Shown one piece after another: positions 19,220-27,777 of a DNA stretch of 64,000 bases. Where the stretch lies: NCBI RefSeq assembly GCF_007859815.1, contig NZ_SJPH01000011.1, positions 1 through 64,000 of the forward strand, given 5' to 3'. The notes under the pieces were generated by a model. That model was not told the origin of the DNA. It searched no databases and saw only the letters and a list, made by a program, of their open reading frames with translations. Source of the DNA: Botrimarina hoheduenensis (GTDB lineage Bacteria; Planctomycetota; Planctomycetia; Pirellulales; Lacipirellulaceae). Position numbers and translations under genes: made by a program. Position 1 is the stretch's first letter. Each line of letters begins with the position of its first letter.

Positions 19220-22174
19220 ATGGATAACCGTCGGTCCCAAGCCCCTCGATCCGCTGGTGGCCGCTTGTCGGGCGTCGCGGTGACCGCCGCTCTGGCGTCG
19301 GTTCTCTCGCCGTCGCTCGCGACGGCCCAAACAACGGTCACGATCGACGCCTCGGCCAGGCGACTCGTCGGCGGGGTCGGCGAGCTCGACCGTGCGAAGT
19401 ACTTCAACTACTCCGGCACGCTCGCCCCGCCGGTGACCAGCCTGCGGCAGAGCATCTGGGCCGAGGACGGGCTCAATGCCTCGACCGGACGGGTCGCGAC
19501 CGAACTCGACCAGTTTATCTCGAGCAACTTGCCCGAGGACCCCACGCGTCCGGGGCACGTCGATCCGACCGCGTTGCAGGCGAAGATCCAAGGCGACTAT
19601 CGCAACTTTGTGCTGACCAGCGCGCGCTGGGAAGCCCTCCGCGAGCAGCCCAACCCGGTTTTTGTCCAGTCGGGGCGAAACGGCGGCTTCTTCCCCGACT
19701 ACCTGGACGGCGGCGGCCCGATGCCGACCAACTACGAAGCCTTCGCCGACTTCATGACGGTCTACCTCGACGAAGCGGTCTACGGGCAAAACGCGTTCCT
19801 TCCGGTCGACGCCGATCGCTTCTACTTCGAAGTCATGAACGAGCCGAACTGGTCGGACTCGAACCAGTGGGGCGGCATCATCGAGATGCACCGCGTCATG
19901 GCCGAGCGGGTCAAAGAGGTCTTCCCGCAGGCCCGCATCGGTGGGGTCTCGTGCTGCGACGACGTCGAAGCCGGCGCGAACTCCTTCGAGCTCGCCAAGC
20001 AAGTCATCGACGACATGGCCACCTGGCGCACCGCCAGCGGCGCCAAGGCCGAGCTCGACTTCTACACGATCCACCCCTACGAGCGGTACGACGTTCGACC
20101 CGACGGCTCGCACTTCCGCAAGATCGACCACTCACCCGGTCACCTCAACGCGATCATGGACCTGTACGAATCGTACAGCTTCAACGTGTTAGGCGATCCG
20201 AAGCAGTTCGCGATCACCGAGTACGGGTCCTGGAACCGCACCGACATGGCGGACGGGAGCTACGGCAACTACGCCCGCGACCTGCAGCAGTGGGACCTTG
20301 TTCGGGATGTCAAAGAGAAGATGTTCGTCTTCTTCGACCGGCCCGACCGCATCATCAACGCGACGCCCTTCGTCTCGCCGCGGCACTGGCAGAACGCGAT
20401 CCCCACCAACCCGGCTGGCGACAACGTCTTCTGGGAGCAGAACGCTAGCGGGCAGTGGCAAGAGACGATCGTCGCCGGCCTCTTCCGGCTGATGGCGCCG
20501 GTCTCGGGCTCGTATGTCGCCATCGAGAGCGGGAGCACCGACCTGCAAGCGGTCGCCTTCCGCGACGGCGCCGAGCTGCACGTGCTGCTGAACAACCTGC
20601 TGCAGCAACCACAAGCCGTCGACCTCGACGGCCTGGCCGCGGCGTTCAACATCGATTCGGCCAGCTGGAGCCGCGTCTACCGCGACGCCGGGCAGAACAC
20701 CTACTCGAGCGGAGTCGATGTCTCCTCATCGTGGGATTCGCTCACGCTCGAGGGCGAGGGCGCCGCGGTCCTCACGCTGCAGTTGGACGGCTCGACCGTC
20801 TTCGACCACGCGTACGACACCGAAACGTTCTACGCCGATCAGACGCAGATCGACTTCACAACCGGGGACTTCCTCTCGATGGGCCTCGACGCCGACACCG
20901 AAGACGCCGTCTCCGCGAAGCTACGCGTCGGCTACACGACGCCGTTCGGATCGCTGCCGACGTTCACCGTCCGCGTCAACAACAACGCGACGACCGTCCC
21001 CGGCTACGACTTCGACACGGCCTTCGACGACGGCGATGAGAGCTTGTTCTCTCGCGAGCTCGAGATCCCATTAAGCCAGTTGCAAGACGGCGCCAACGAC
21101 CTCGCCTTCTTCTTTGGCGCCTCGGGCGCGAACGGCCAGATCGTCTCGGCGGTGCTCGAGGTGACCCGCTCGGTCGGCGACTACAGCCAGAGCGGCCGCT
21201 TGGACGGCAAGGACCTCGACGCGCTCTACGCCCGCTTCGGCGCGGCCGCCGAGGGCGACAAGCACGACCTCACCGCCGACGGCCAAATCGACTTCGCCGA
21301 TGTCACGGAGTGGCTCGGGATCCGCAACGCGTCGCCCGGCGACGTCGACATCGACGGCGACCGTGACACCCGCGACGCCGTCGTAGTGCTGGCCAACCGC
21401 GGCGCCACCGGCGCGCGGCCCGACTGGACCCGCGGCAACTTCGACGCCGACGCCGACATCGACATCGACGATGTCGCGGCCGTCCTGCTCGGCTACACCG
21501 GCGACCGGGGCGGCGCGACCGACGAGATCGGCTTCGACCCGCAGGCGGACAACCCCGACCTGGTCTACGACCCGGCCACCGGCCGGGTCCAGCTCGCCGC
21601 GACCGGCATCGAGGTGCTCGCGATCAGCCTCGCCGGCGCGTTTACCGGCGAGATCGATCCGACGGACCTCAACGCCGCGGTCGATGCGGGCGTCGCGCTG
21701 ATCGACGACGCCGACGGGCAGAAGGGCTGGGTCAGTGGACTCGCGACATCGGGCCAAGGGGCCGGCGAGTACGAGCTCTACGACCTCGGCCTGCTGCTCC
21801 CCGCCGGGCTCGACCTGGCGGGCCTGACAGCCTCTCTCGATTCGGCCGTCTGGGCCGGCGACGGCTTCGGCGGGTCGCTCGACCTGGTGCTCACGGCCGC
21901 CTTGCCGGGCGACTTCAACGACGACGGCGTCGTTGACTCGGCCGACTATACGGTTTACCGCGATACCTTGGCGAGCACCACGGACCTGCGAGCCGACGCC
22001 AACCGCGACGGGCGAATCACCGAAGCGGACTACCAGCAGTGGATCGCGAACTACGGCGCCTCCGCGGGGTCGGCGACCGCCGTCCCCGAGCCGGGCGGGG
22101 CGGCCCTGGTTGCGGCGATCACGGGGCTCGCTTGGTTGGCGGGCCGCCGAGCCGACTCACGAACGGAGGCCTAG
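19220..22174 (+). CDS. GH86 beta-agarase/porphyranase-like enzyme with dockerin repeats and PEP-CTERM
   Basis: A 984-aa exported endo-galactanase candidate. The start at 19220 opens a signal peptide (VAVTAALASVLSPSLATA, about 19-36). An upstream in-frame stretch of 82 codons is Arg/Ser-rich and was rejected. The GH86 barrel (about 40-440) has the expected pair of glutamates: E208 in FEVMNEPNW and E334 in FAITEYGSW. Family-like strings include FYTIHPYERYD and VGELDRAKYF. Beta domains follow, then several calcium-loop dockerin-type repeats (about 735-850 and 895-950, for example GDFNDDGVVDSADY). A PEP-CTERM signal (VPEPGGAALV, hydrophobic, GRRADSR) closes it. GH86 enzymes act on beta-1,4 bonds of agarose or porphyran. 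It shares VGELDR with the second GH86 at 54383. Confidence 0.88.
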   Translation: MDNRRSQAPRSAGGRLSGVAVTAALASVLSPSLATAQTTVTIDASARRLVGGVGELDRAKYFNYSGTLAPPVTSLRQSIWAEDGLNASTGRVATELDQFISSNLPEDPTRPGHVDPTALQAKIQGDYRNFVLTSARWEALREQPNPVFVQSGRNGGFFPDYLDGGGPMPTNYEAFADFMTVYLDEAVYGQNAFLPVDADRFYFEVMNEPNWSDSNQWGGIIEMHRVMAERVKEVFPQARIGGVSCCDDVEAGANSFELAKQVIDDMATWRTASGAKAELDFYTIHPYERYDVRPDGSHFRKIDHSPGHLNAIMDLYESYSFNVLGDPKQFAITEYGSWNRTDMADGSYGNYARDLQQWDLVRDVKEKMFVFFDRPDRIINATPFVSPRHWQNAIPTNPAGDNVFWEQNASGQWQETIVAGLFRLMAPVSGSYVAIESGSTDLQAVAFRDGAELHVLLNNLLQQPQAVDLDGLAAAFNIDSASWSRVYRDAGQNTYSSGVDVSSSWDSLTLEGEGAAVLTLQLDGSTVFDHAYDTETFYADQTQIDFTTGDFLSMGLDADTEDAVSAKLRVGYTTPFGSLPTFTVRVNNNATTVPGYDFDTAFDDGDESLFSRELEIPLSQLQDGANDLAFFFGASGANGQIVSAVLEVTRSVGDYSQSGRLDGKDLDALYARFGAAAEGDKHDLTADGQIDFADVTEWLGIRNASPGDVDIDGDRDTRDAVVVLANRGATGARPDWTRGNFDADADIDIDDVAAVLLGYTGDRGGATDEIGFDPQADNPDLVYDPATGRVQLAATGIEVLAISLAGAFTGEIDPTDLNAAVDAGVALIDDADGQKGWVSGLATSGQGAGEYELYDLGLLLPAGLDLAGLTASLDSAVWAGDGFGGSLDLVLTAALPGDFNDDGVVDSADYTVYRDTLASTTDLRADANRDGRITEADYQQWIANYGASAGSATAVPEPGGAALVAAITGLAWLAGRRADSRTEA

Positions 22175-22484
22175 CGGCCCCGTTTTGTAGCCCCCGAGAA
22201 AAGCTTCCGAGAGAAAATGGCGGATTCGTCCCACCGCCAACATTCGTTTAACGCACAGCTGGTGAGTCACCGGTCGAGCCAGACCGGCGATTCACCCGCC
22301 TTTTCCCTTCCGCGTCCGATCTACCTAGCCCGAAATCAGCCGTTTCGGCACGCTGAGGCGGCCATTCGACGCTCTGCTCCAAGCTCTGTTCCCAACTGAT
22401 TTGGCATCTTGACCCACTGCCCGACCCGACTCGCCAGAGCCGGTCTAGCGGCCACCCCGCTCTTCTCTTTTAGGTAGCACGAAA
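22175..22484. other. Intergenic region after GH86
   Basis: 310 bp without a gene. An imperfect hairpin at 22261-22296 (ggtga paired with tcacc; ccggtc with gaccgg) could end the GH86 transcript or be a leader structure for the next gene. Nothing else stands out. Confidence 0.4.
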
Positions 22485-23747
22485 ATGACGCGATTCTTGC
22501 AAAGCTCTGGCCTCGCGGCCCTCGCCGCCCTGGCCCTGACCAGCCAGCCGGCCAGCGCCGTCGTGCTGATCGACGACAACTTCACCGCCGCGGAAGGATA
22601 TGTAGACGGAGACCTCCGGTTCCAGCAACCGAATGGCGCCGGCAACGGCATCTGGCTCGGGCAAGACCTCGCCAACGTCGATTCGACCGCCGGCACGCTC
22701 ACGAGCGCCGGGATCGGATTTCGGCGGAACATCTGGAGCCTCGGGGCCACCGGCGGCGTTCTCGGTGGAAGCTCCGACGAACTCGGCAACGGGTTCTTCG
22801 AAGGCGACGTCATCAGAATCTCGACCGACTTCCGGTTCGATTTCGGCCCCTCGGTCCTCAACAACGTCGGGATCTACAACTTCGGCGTCCGCGACTGTTT
22901 CGCAACCTGCGGCTTCAACGCGGCCCCGACCGCTGGGGTGGCAGCGGCGTACAGCGACTTCGGAGCGGGCAATCTGAAAATCTTCACCCAATTTTTGGGC
23001 CGAGAGGTGTTCGACGGGGCCGACAACGCGTTCGCCACATTCGTGGCGGGCCCTGACATGGGGATCATCAACGGAAAGGACACTGACAACAATCCGACTG
23101 GTGAAACGTTGGACCTCGTTTCTGACAACCTACGGATCGAGTACGAAGCCGAGTTGACCGACGCCGCAACCGATACGTGGACCGCGACGAAGATCATCGT
23201 CACGAACCTCGACACCGCGACGGTCATCGCAGACGCGTCGATCGATAACCCCGCTGCGCTCGAGTCGTTCCGGTGGAACCAGGAACCGGGCCTTCCGGAC
23301 GACCCGTTCACCGAAGAGAACGAGAGCACCCCGATGGGCGTCGCCGCCTCGACCGGGACGGACATGTGGTTCGCGGGCCAGTGGGTTCCCTCGAACAACG
23401 CGGGTCAAACAACAACAGTCAGCAGCGTCTTCTTCGAGTACCTGCCCAACATCCCGGACCTCGATGGCGACTACAACGGCGACGGCGCCGTCGACGCGGC
23501 CGACTACACCATCTGGCGTGACGAGGACGGCTCGATCGGCGGCGGGCTCGCCGCGGACGGGACCGGCGACGATCTCCTCGGCGTACCCGACGGCGACGTC
23601 GACAGCTTCGACTACGACTTCTGGGTCGCGAACTATGGATCGACCGTCTTCGGCTCGGCCGTCGGGATCCCCGAGCCGGGCACGCTGGCCATGCTCGCCC
23701 TCGGCGCCGGCCTCACGTTGGCGCGGGGCCGTTCCAGCAAGCTTTGA
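22485..23747 (+). CDS. PEP-CTERM protein with concanavalin-like module and dockerin repeat
   Basis: A 420-aa secreted protein paralogous to the one at 17647-18579. Shared features are DNFTAAEGYVDGDLRFQ, GDVIRISTDFRFDF, the sequence KIIVTNLDTATVIADASI, and FNAAPT. A signal peptide (residues 1-25, GLAALAALALTSQPASA) leads. A dockerin-like pair (about 327-385, GDYNGDGAVDAADYTIWRD and DGDVDSFDYDFW) and a PEP-CTERM signal (IPEPGTLAMLALGAGLTL, RGRSSK) follow. The function is unknown; the placement beside GH86 suggests a cell-surface accessory protein. A perfect hairpin 38 bp after the stop probably terminates it. Confidence 0.75.
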   Translation: MTRFLQSSGLAALAALALTSQPASAVVLIDDNFTAAEGYVDGDLRFQQPNGAGNGIWLGQDLANVDSTAGTLTSAGIGFRRNIWSLGATGGVLGGSSDELGNGFFEGDVIRISTDFRFDFGPSVLNNVGIYNFGVRDCFATCGFNAAPTAGVAAAYSDFGAGNLKIFTQFLGREVFDGADNAFATFVAGPDMGIINGKDTDNNPTGETLDLVSDNLRIEYEAELTDAATDTWTATKIIVTNLDTATVIADASIDNPAALESFRWNQEPGLPDDPFTEENESTPMGVAASTGTDMWFAGQWVPSNNAGQTTTVSSVFFEYLPNIPDLDGDYNGDGAVDAADYTIWRDEDGSIGGGLAADGTGDDLLGVPDGDVDSFDYDFWVANYGSTVFGSAVGIPEPGTLAMLALGAGLTLARGRSSKL

Positions 23748-23784
23748 TCGAGTCCGACCTGCGGGGTGGTAGGGGAGTCGCACA

Positions 23785-23821
23785 CCGCGGGCCGTGAACG
23801 CACCAAGCGTACGGCCCGCGG
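23785..23821 (+). terminator. Hairpin after the second PEP-CTERM gene
   Basis: A perfect 11-bp GC-rich stem (ccgcgggccgt at 23785-23795, acggcccgcgg at 23811-23821) with a 15-nt loop. It follows the PEP-CTERM stop as the 17581 hairpin follows its paralogue. No T-run follows, so a terminator role is probable but not certain. Confidence 0.6.
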
Positions 23822-23875
23822 TCTCCCCGAAGCGTTGTGATAGCGGTGTGAACCTTTTGCCCGAGGTACCAAGCG

Positions 23876-25069
23876 ATGCCCAAGATGATGACGACCGATC
23901 GAACGCCACGGACGGGGCGACCCAACGGCTTTACGCTCGTTGAGCTGCTCGTCGTGATCGCGATCATCGGCATCTTGGTCGCGATGTTGCTCCCGGCCGT
24001 CCAGGCGGCACGCGAGTCAGCCCGACGGATGCAATGCCTAAACCAGATCAAGCAGATCGGTCTGGCCCTGCACAACTATCACGCGACGAACGGCAACTTC
24101 CCGCCGACGGCAATCACCAACTTCAAGGGTTATCCGCCGTGCATCGCGGACCCAAGCGACTCGTCGCGGGTCGCCAGGACTTCAGAAAACAACCTCAACG
24201 CCATACTCGGCGTCACTGGGCTGACCAAGAAGTACGGTGGCGACTGCTCGGGCCCGCCGTGGACCGTGCTAATCCTGCCGTACCTCGAAGAGAACTCGCT
24301 CTTCGACCAGTTTGACCTCGACAAGCCGTTCGCGGGCGTCCGAGACAGGGCTTTCGACCCGGTCAACGGGACAGGCCCCGGGTGCTCTTTGGGCACCGAG
24401 AACGCAGCGGCGCAAATGGTGCGGAATTCGGCCTTCATGTGCCCGACTGACCCGGTGGGGGCCGAGCAAGACGCGGTCTGCAACTACCACCTGTGCCAGG
24501 GAGGCGGGCAGATCGTGTACTCCGCTGCCAGTTCGTCCTACAACGGCCTCACCTCGTGCGCGACGCTGCCTCCCGGCACGAGTTCGTTCTACATGAACGG
24601 GATCGCCCACGCGAACTCGAAGATCTCGGTCGCGATGGTCACCGACGGCACCTCGCACACGCTGATGGTTGGTGAAAACCGCTTGCACATGGAGCTTGGC
24701 GAGAACACGAGCATCCCCGAGCGAGGCAACCTCTGGTCTTCGTCAGAAAACGAAGGAACGATGCACCGCGGTCCGGCTCAAGCTGCGGCAGCGACCGAAT
24801 TTGGCATCAACGGCGACAACCGGACTGGTCCCGGGCCTCTGGGGAATAACGTCTACTACCGGAACTGGATTCACCATTCCTGGAGTTCGGTCAACTTCGG
24901 AAGCTTCCACCCGGGAGGCGCCAGCTTCGCGTTTGCCGACGGCTCGGCTCACTTCTTGAGCGAAGACCTCGACGTGAAGCTCTACCAATCGATCGGCATG
25001 CGAAACAACGGCGGTGACGTCCTCGACGGCGCGAACATCGTCCGCGTGAGTGAGAGCCTCGTTGATTAA
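23876..25069 (+). CDS. DUF1559 protein with prepilin-type N-terminus
   Basis: A 397-aa member of the large planctomycete DUF1559 family. Residues 18-40 carry a type IV prepilin cleavage/methylation motif (GFTLVELLVVIAIIGILVA), followed by LPAVQAARESARRMQC. Further family marks are LALHNYHATNGNFPP and the C-terminal FADGSAHFLSEDL. The N-terminal helix would anchor the protein in the membrane or in a pseudopilus. The role is unknown in general. It precedes a small lipoprotein gene and an ECF sigma factor gene on the same strand, a combination often seen together in this group. Confidence 0.9.
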   Translation: MPKMMTTDRTPRTGRPNGFTLVELLVVIAIIGILVAMLLPAVQAARESARRMQCLNQIKQIGLALHNYHATNGNFPPTAITNFKGYPPCIADPSDSSRVARTSENNLNAILGVTGLTKKYGGDCSGPPWTVLILPYLEENSLFDQFDLDKPFAGVRDRAFDPVNGTGPGCSLGTENAAAQMVRNSAFMCPTDPVGAEQDAVCNYHLCQGGGQIVYSAASSSYNGLTSCATLPPGTSSFYMNGIAHANSKISVAMVTDGTSHTLMVGENRLHMELGENTSIPERGNLWSSSENEGTMHRGPAQAAAATEFGINGDNRTGPGPLGNNVYYRNWIHHSWSSVNFGSFHPGGASFAFADGSAHFLSEDLDVKLYQSIGMRNNGGDVLDGANIVRVSESLVD

Positions 25070-25122
25070 GGGCGGCTCGCGTTGCCGAACCAGCCTTGCT
25101 GTTCTTACCGAGAGTTCCGGGC

Positions 25123-25524
25123 ATGACACTTGTTAACAGAAACCGGCGAGCGGCAGCGGGCTGCCTGATCGTTGCATCGACCGCGATGGTCCTCGGGTGC
25201 GGCGGGTCCGGCGTCCAGCGGCTCGACCTGAGCGGAACCGTCACCTACGACGGTCAACCCGTCCCCGCGGGTGAACTCCGCTTCGAGCCCAACGCCAGCA
25301 AAGGAGCGTCAGGCCCGGCCGGCTACGCCACGATCGTCGATGGCGAGTACGACACACGCAACGAAGACAAGGGGCCGGTCCCCGGTGCGGTTCGGATCAA
25401 GGTGATCGGCTATGTGAGCGCAAGAGAATTCGCTCCACAGCTGTTCCGCCCTTACACCATGGAAGCCGATCTTACCGAGAGTTCCGGCAGCTACGATATC
25501 GATGTCCCCACCGGCGGCAAGTAA
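25123..25524 (+). CDS. Small lipoprotein, carboxypeptidase-regulatory-like
   Basis: A 133-aa protein starting at 25123 with a lipoprotein signal: a hydrophobic stretch, then VLGCGG with C26 as the lipidated residue. The mature part has the LSGTVTYDGQPVPAGELRFEP opening of planctomycete small lipoproteins with a transthyretin-like beta fold. It is the usual companion of DUF1559 genes. Its stop lies 53 bp after the DUF1559 stop plus its own length and 46 bp before the sigma factor start. The function is unknown; it probably sits in a membrane facing the periplasm. Confidence 0.8.
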   Translation: MTLVNRNRRAAAGCLIVASTAMVLGCGGSGVQRLDLSGTVTYDGQPVPAGELRFEPNASKGASGPAGYATIVDGEYDTRNEDKGPVPGAVRIKVIGYVSAREFAPQLFRPYTMEADLTESSGSYDIDVPTGGK

Positions 25525-25570
25525 GCGTTCGCCACCGAATGCGTGCCACCGCCCGCAAGCCTGGATTGCG

Positions 25571-26107
25571 ATGACCACACCCACGAATCCGACTCGGCAC
25601 GAGCAGTTTGTCGCGCTATTCGTGCGCCACGAGGCCGCGGTGCACTCGTTCATCATGACGCTCGTCCCCTCCATGGCCGACGCCGAGGAGGTACTCCAGG
25701 AGGCGAGCATGACGATGTGGCGGCGGTTTGATCAGTATCAGTCCGGCACCAGCTTCCGCAATTGGGCCTTCCAGGTCGCGAAGTACACAGCGTTTAACTT
25801 CGTCCGCAAGCTAGCCCGCGACCGGCATCGGTTCAGCGAGAACGTGATGATGCTGCTTGCCGAGCATGCCGAGCGTGAGCAGAGCGACCGCGAAGCTCGG
25901 CGACGCACGCTCGAGCACTGTATCGCTAAGCTTGAAGAGGGGGAACGGAGCCTCCTGTCGTCGTGCTACGCCGAGGGCTCGACGATCAAGAAGTACGCTG
26001 AAGAGGAGGGGCGGACCCCGAACGCCGTAAGCAAGCAGCTCAACCGTGTCCGACGGACGCTCCTGTTGTGTGTCCAACAGACCCTCAGGTTGGAGGCCTC
26101 TTCCTGA
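25571..26107 (+). CDS. ECF-type RNA polymerase sigma factor (planctomycete family)
   Basis: A 178-aa sigma-70-family factor. I chose the start at 25571 (MTTPTNPTRHEQFVALFVRH) over an upstream in-frame ATG because it matches the family's beginning. Region 2 spans about 10-75 (DAEEVLQEASMTMWRRFDQY, FRNWAFQVAKYTAFNF). Region 4 spans about 115-170 (LSSCYAEGSTIKKYAEEEG, TPNAVSKQLNRVRRTLL). The stop TGA shares one base with the ATG of the next gene (TGATG), so it is coupled to the FecR-LamG protein, its likely anti-sigma or sensor partner. Targets are unknown; the downstream GH16 gene is a strong candidate because it sits in the same overlap chain. Confidence 0.9.
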   Translation: MTTPTNPTRHEQFVALFVRHEAAVHSFIMTLVPSMADAEEVLQEASMTMWRRFDQYQSGTSFRNWAFQVAKYTAFNFVRKLARDRHRFSENVMMLLAEHAEREQSDREARRRTLEHCIAKLEEGERSLLSSCYAEGSTIKKYAEEEGRTPNAVSKQLNRVRRTLLLCVQQTLRLEASS

Positions 26108-27777
26108 TGTCTACCGACGCATCACACAAGTGGAACCTCGAGGTGCTCTCTCTCGCCGAGTCGATCGTTAATAACGAGGCGACTGCCGATCAGGTGCGCC
26201 GGCTCGAGGTGATTCTGGAACGCGAGGAATCGGCCCGATCGTTGTACCTCGACTACATCGATATCCACGCCGGGCTGCGGAGGCGCTACCTCTGCCCGGA
26301 ACTCGAAGGCGACGACGAGGACAGTGCACGCGTCGATAAAGCGCAGCCGACAAGGCCGGCGGGGCGTGCTTCGCTGAGTCGAACCTGGCTGACCCTCGCC
26401 TTGGCAATGGCCGCTTCGATAGCCGGCGTCGTGATGAGCCCGATTATCCTCCGGCCGTTCGGCAGCAAGGCGGCGTCGCCTGACGAGTTGGCGGACGCCG
26501 CCAGCCTCAACGGCGTGGCGGTACTCTCTCGGCTCGTCGACGTGACCTGGTCTGAGGGGGCAGAGAGCCACCGCAAGGGCGCCCCGTTGCCCGTCGGTTC
26601 GCTCTCGATCGAATCTGGCTTGGTGCAGGTCGATTTTTATAGCGGCGCCATCGCGGTGCTCGAAGGCCCGGCGCAGCTCGAACTGATCTCCGCCAACCGC
26701 GCGGAGCTGACCTCCGGGAAACTCCGGGCGCGGGTCCCGACGCGCGCCCGCGGGTTCACGATCGCAACGGCGTCGGGCGAGGTCGTCGACCTTGGGACCG
26801 AGTTCGCGGTCGAGGCGCCCGACGGTGACGCCCCCGGGCAGTTGCACGTCATCGACGGCGAGGTGCGTTACCAACCGGCTCTCGACAGCGACAAGGCCTC
26901 GGTGAGCTTGCGTGAGGGGGAAGCAGTCTGGCTAGGCGACGAAGAGAACACGGCCCCGCCAGCGGTGGATGCCGGGGGTTTCGTCGGCCCGACCGAAGTC
27001 GAGACCCTAGCACGCCGCCACTCCGACACTCGACAGAAGCAGGCCGACGATTTGAAGCAACGGCTCCTGCAGGACCCCGATCTGATCGCCCTGTACGGGT
27101 ACAGTTCTGAGCCGGAGTGGAGTCGCTTGTTCCGCAACTTCGCCCCGAACGCAGGCGACGACACGCACGGTTCGGTGGTTGGCGCCGAGTGGGTGCAGGG
27201 CCGCTGGCCGGGCCACAAGGCGCTCCGTTTCAACAACCCTAGCCACCGGGTCTCGATCAGCTTGCCCGGCGAGTTCGACTCGCTGACGCTGAGCACATGG
27301 ATCGCCATCGATCGCTTTCACGCGACCAACCGGGTCGCCCTGCTTCACCCCGAGATCAACCAAGACCGCGCCATGTTCTGGACGCTCGACCGCGTGCCGG
27401 CTGGCGCGGTCCTCCACTTCGCCGAGTCGGACAACCCCCTCGACCGGTCGCAACGGAAGCACTACAGCTCGGTCGGCCAAGGGATGTTCAACAGCGACCT
27501 CGGGCGTTGGGTCCACCTGGCCGTTGTCTACGACACCGACCTGCGGAGAGTCGCTCACTATCGGAACGGGGTTCTGGTCGGCTGGCAACCGATCAAGCAT
27601 CCAAGGAAGCTCGCGATCGGGTCGGGCGACCTCGGCAACTGGCCCTACAAGAACTGGGCCGAAGGCACCGAGTTCGCCATGCGAAACCTGATGGGCCGGA
27701 TGGACGAGTTTGTCGCCATCGGCCGCGCGCTCTCGGGGCGTGAAATCCAAGAGATGCACGACCTGGGGGCGCCATGA
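26107..27777 (+). CDS. FecR-domain transmembrane protein with C-terminal LamG domain
   Basis: A 556-aa probable membrane regulator. The N-terminal region (1-92) resembles planctomycete anti-sigma cytoplasmic parts (LEVILEREESARSLYLDYID). One membrane segment spans about 93-114 (TWLTLALAMAASIAGVVM). A FecR domain (about 135-275) has LPVGSLSIESGLVQVDFYSG and GEVVDLGTEFAV. A LamG/concanavalin-like domain (about 375-545) has LTLSTWIAIDRF and GRWVHLAVVYDTDLRRVAHY. The layout suggests a cell-surface carbohydrate-sensing arm joined through FecR to the sigma factor encoded directly upstream (1-nt overlap). Downstream it overlaps the GH16 gene by ATGA. The sensor role is an inference; FecR-LamG proteins are common in planctomycetes but little studied. 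Confidence 0.85.
   Translation: MSTDASHKWNLEVLSLAESIVNNEATADQVRRLEVILEREESARSLYLDYIDIHAGLRRRYLCPELEGDDEDSARVDKAQPTRPAGRASLSRTWLTLALAMAASIAGVVMSPIILRPFGSKAASPDELADAASLNGVAVLSRLVDVTWSEGAESHRKGAPLPVGSLSIESGLVQVDFYSGAIAVLEGPAQLELISANRAELTSGKLRARVPTRARGFTIATASGEVVDLGTEFAVEAPDGDAPGQLHVIDGEVRYQPALDSDKASVSLREGEAVWLGDEENTAPPAVDAGGFVGPTEVETLARRHSDTRQKQADDLKQRLLQDPDLIALYGYSSEPEWSRLFRNFAPNAGDDTHGSVVGAEWVQGRWPGHKALRFNNPSHRVSISLPGEFDSLTLSTWIAIDRFHATNRVALLHPEINQDRAMFWTLDRVPAGAVLHFAESDNPLDRSQRKHYSSVGQGMFNSDLGRWVHLAVVYDTDLRRVAHYRNGVLVGWQPIKHPRKLAIGSGDLGNWPYKNWAEGTEFAMRNLMGRMDEFVAIGRALSGREIQEMHDLGAP

Noticed and set aside
22485..23747. Cohesin-dockerin cellulosome-like assembly
   Set aside because: Dockerin-type calcium loops are common in planctomycete exoproteins. 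No cohesin domain was recognised in the window, so no scaffold can be claimed.
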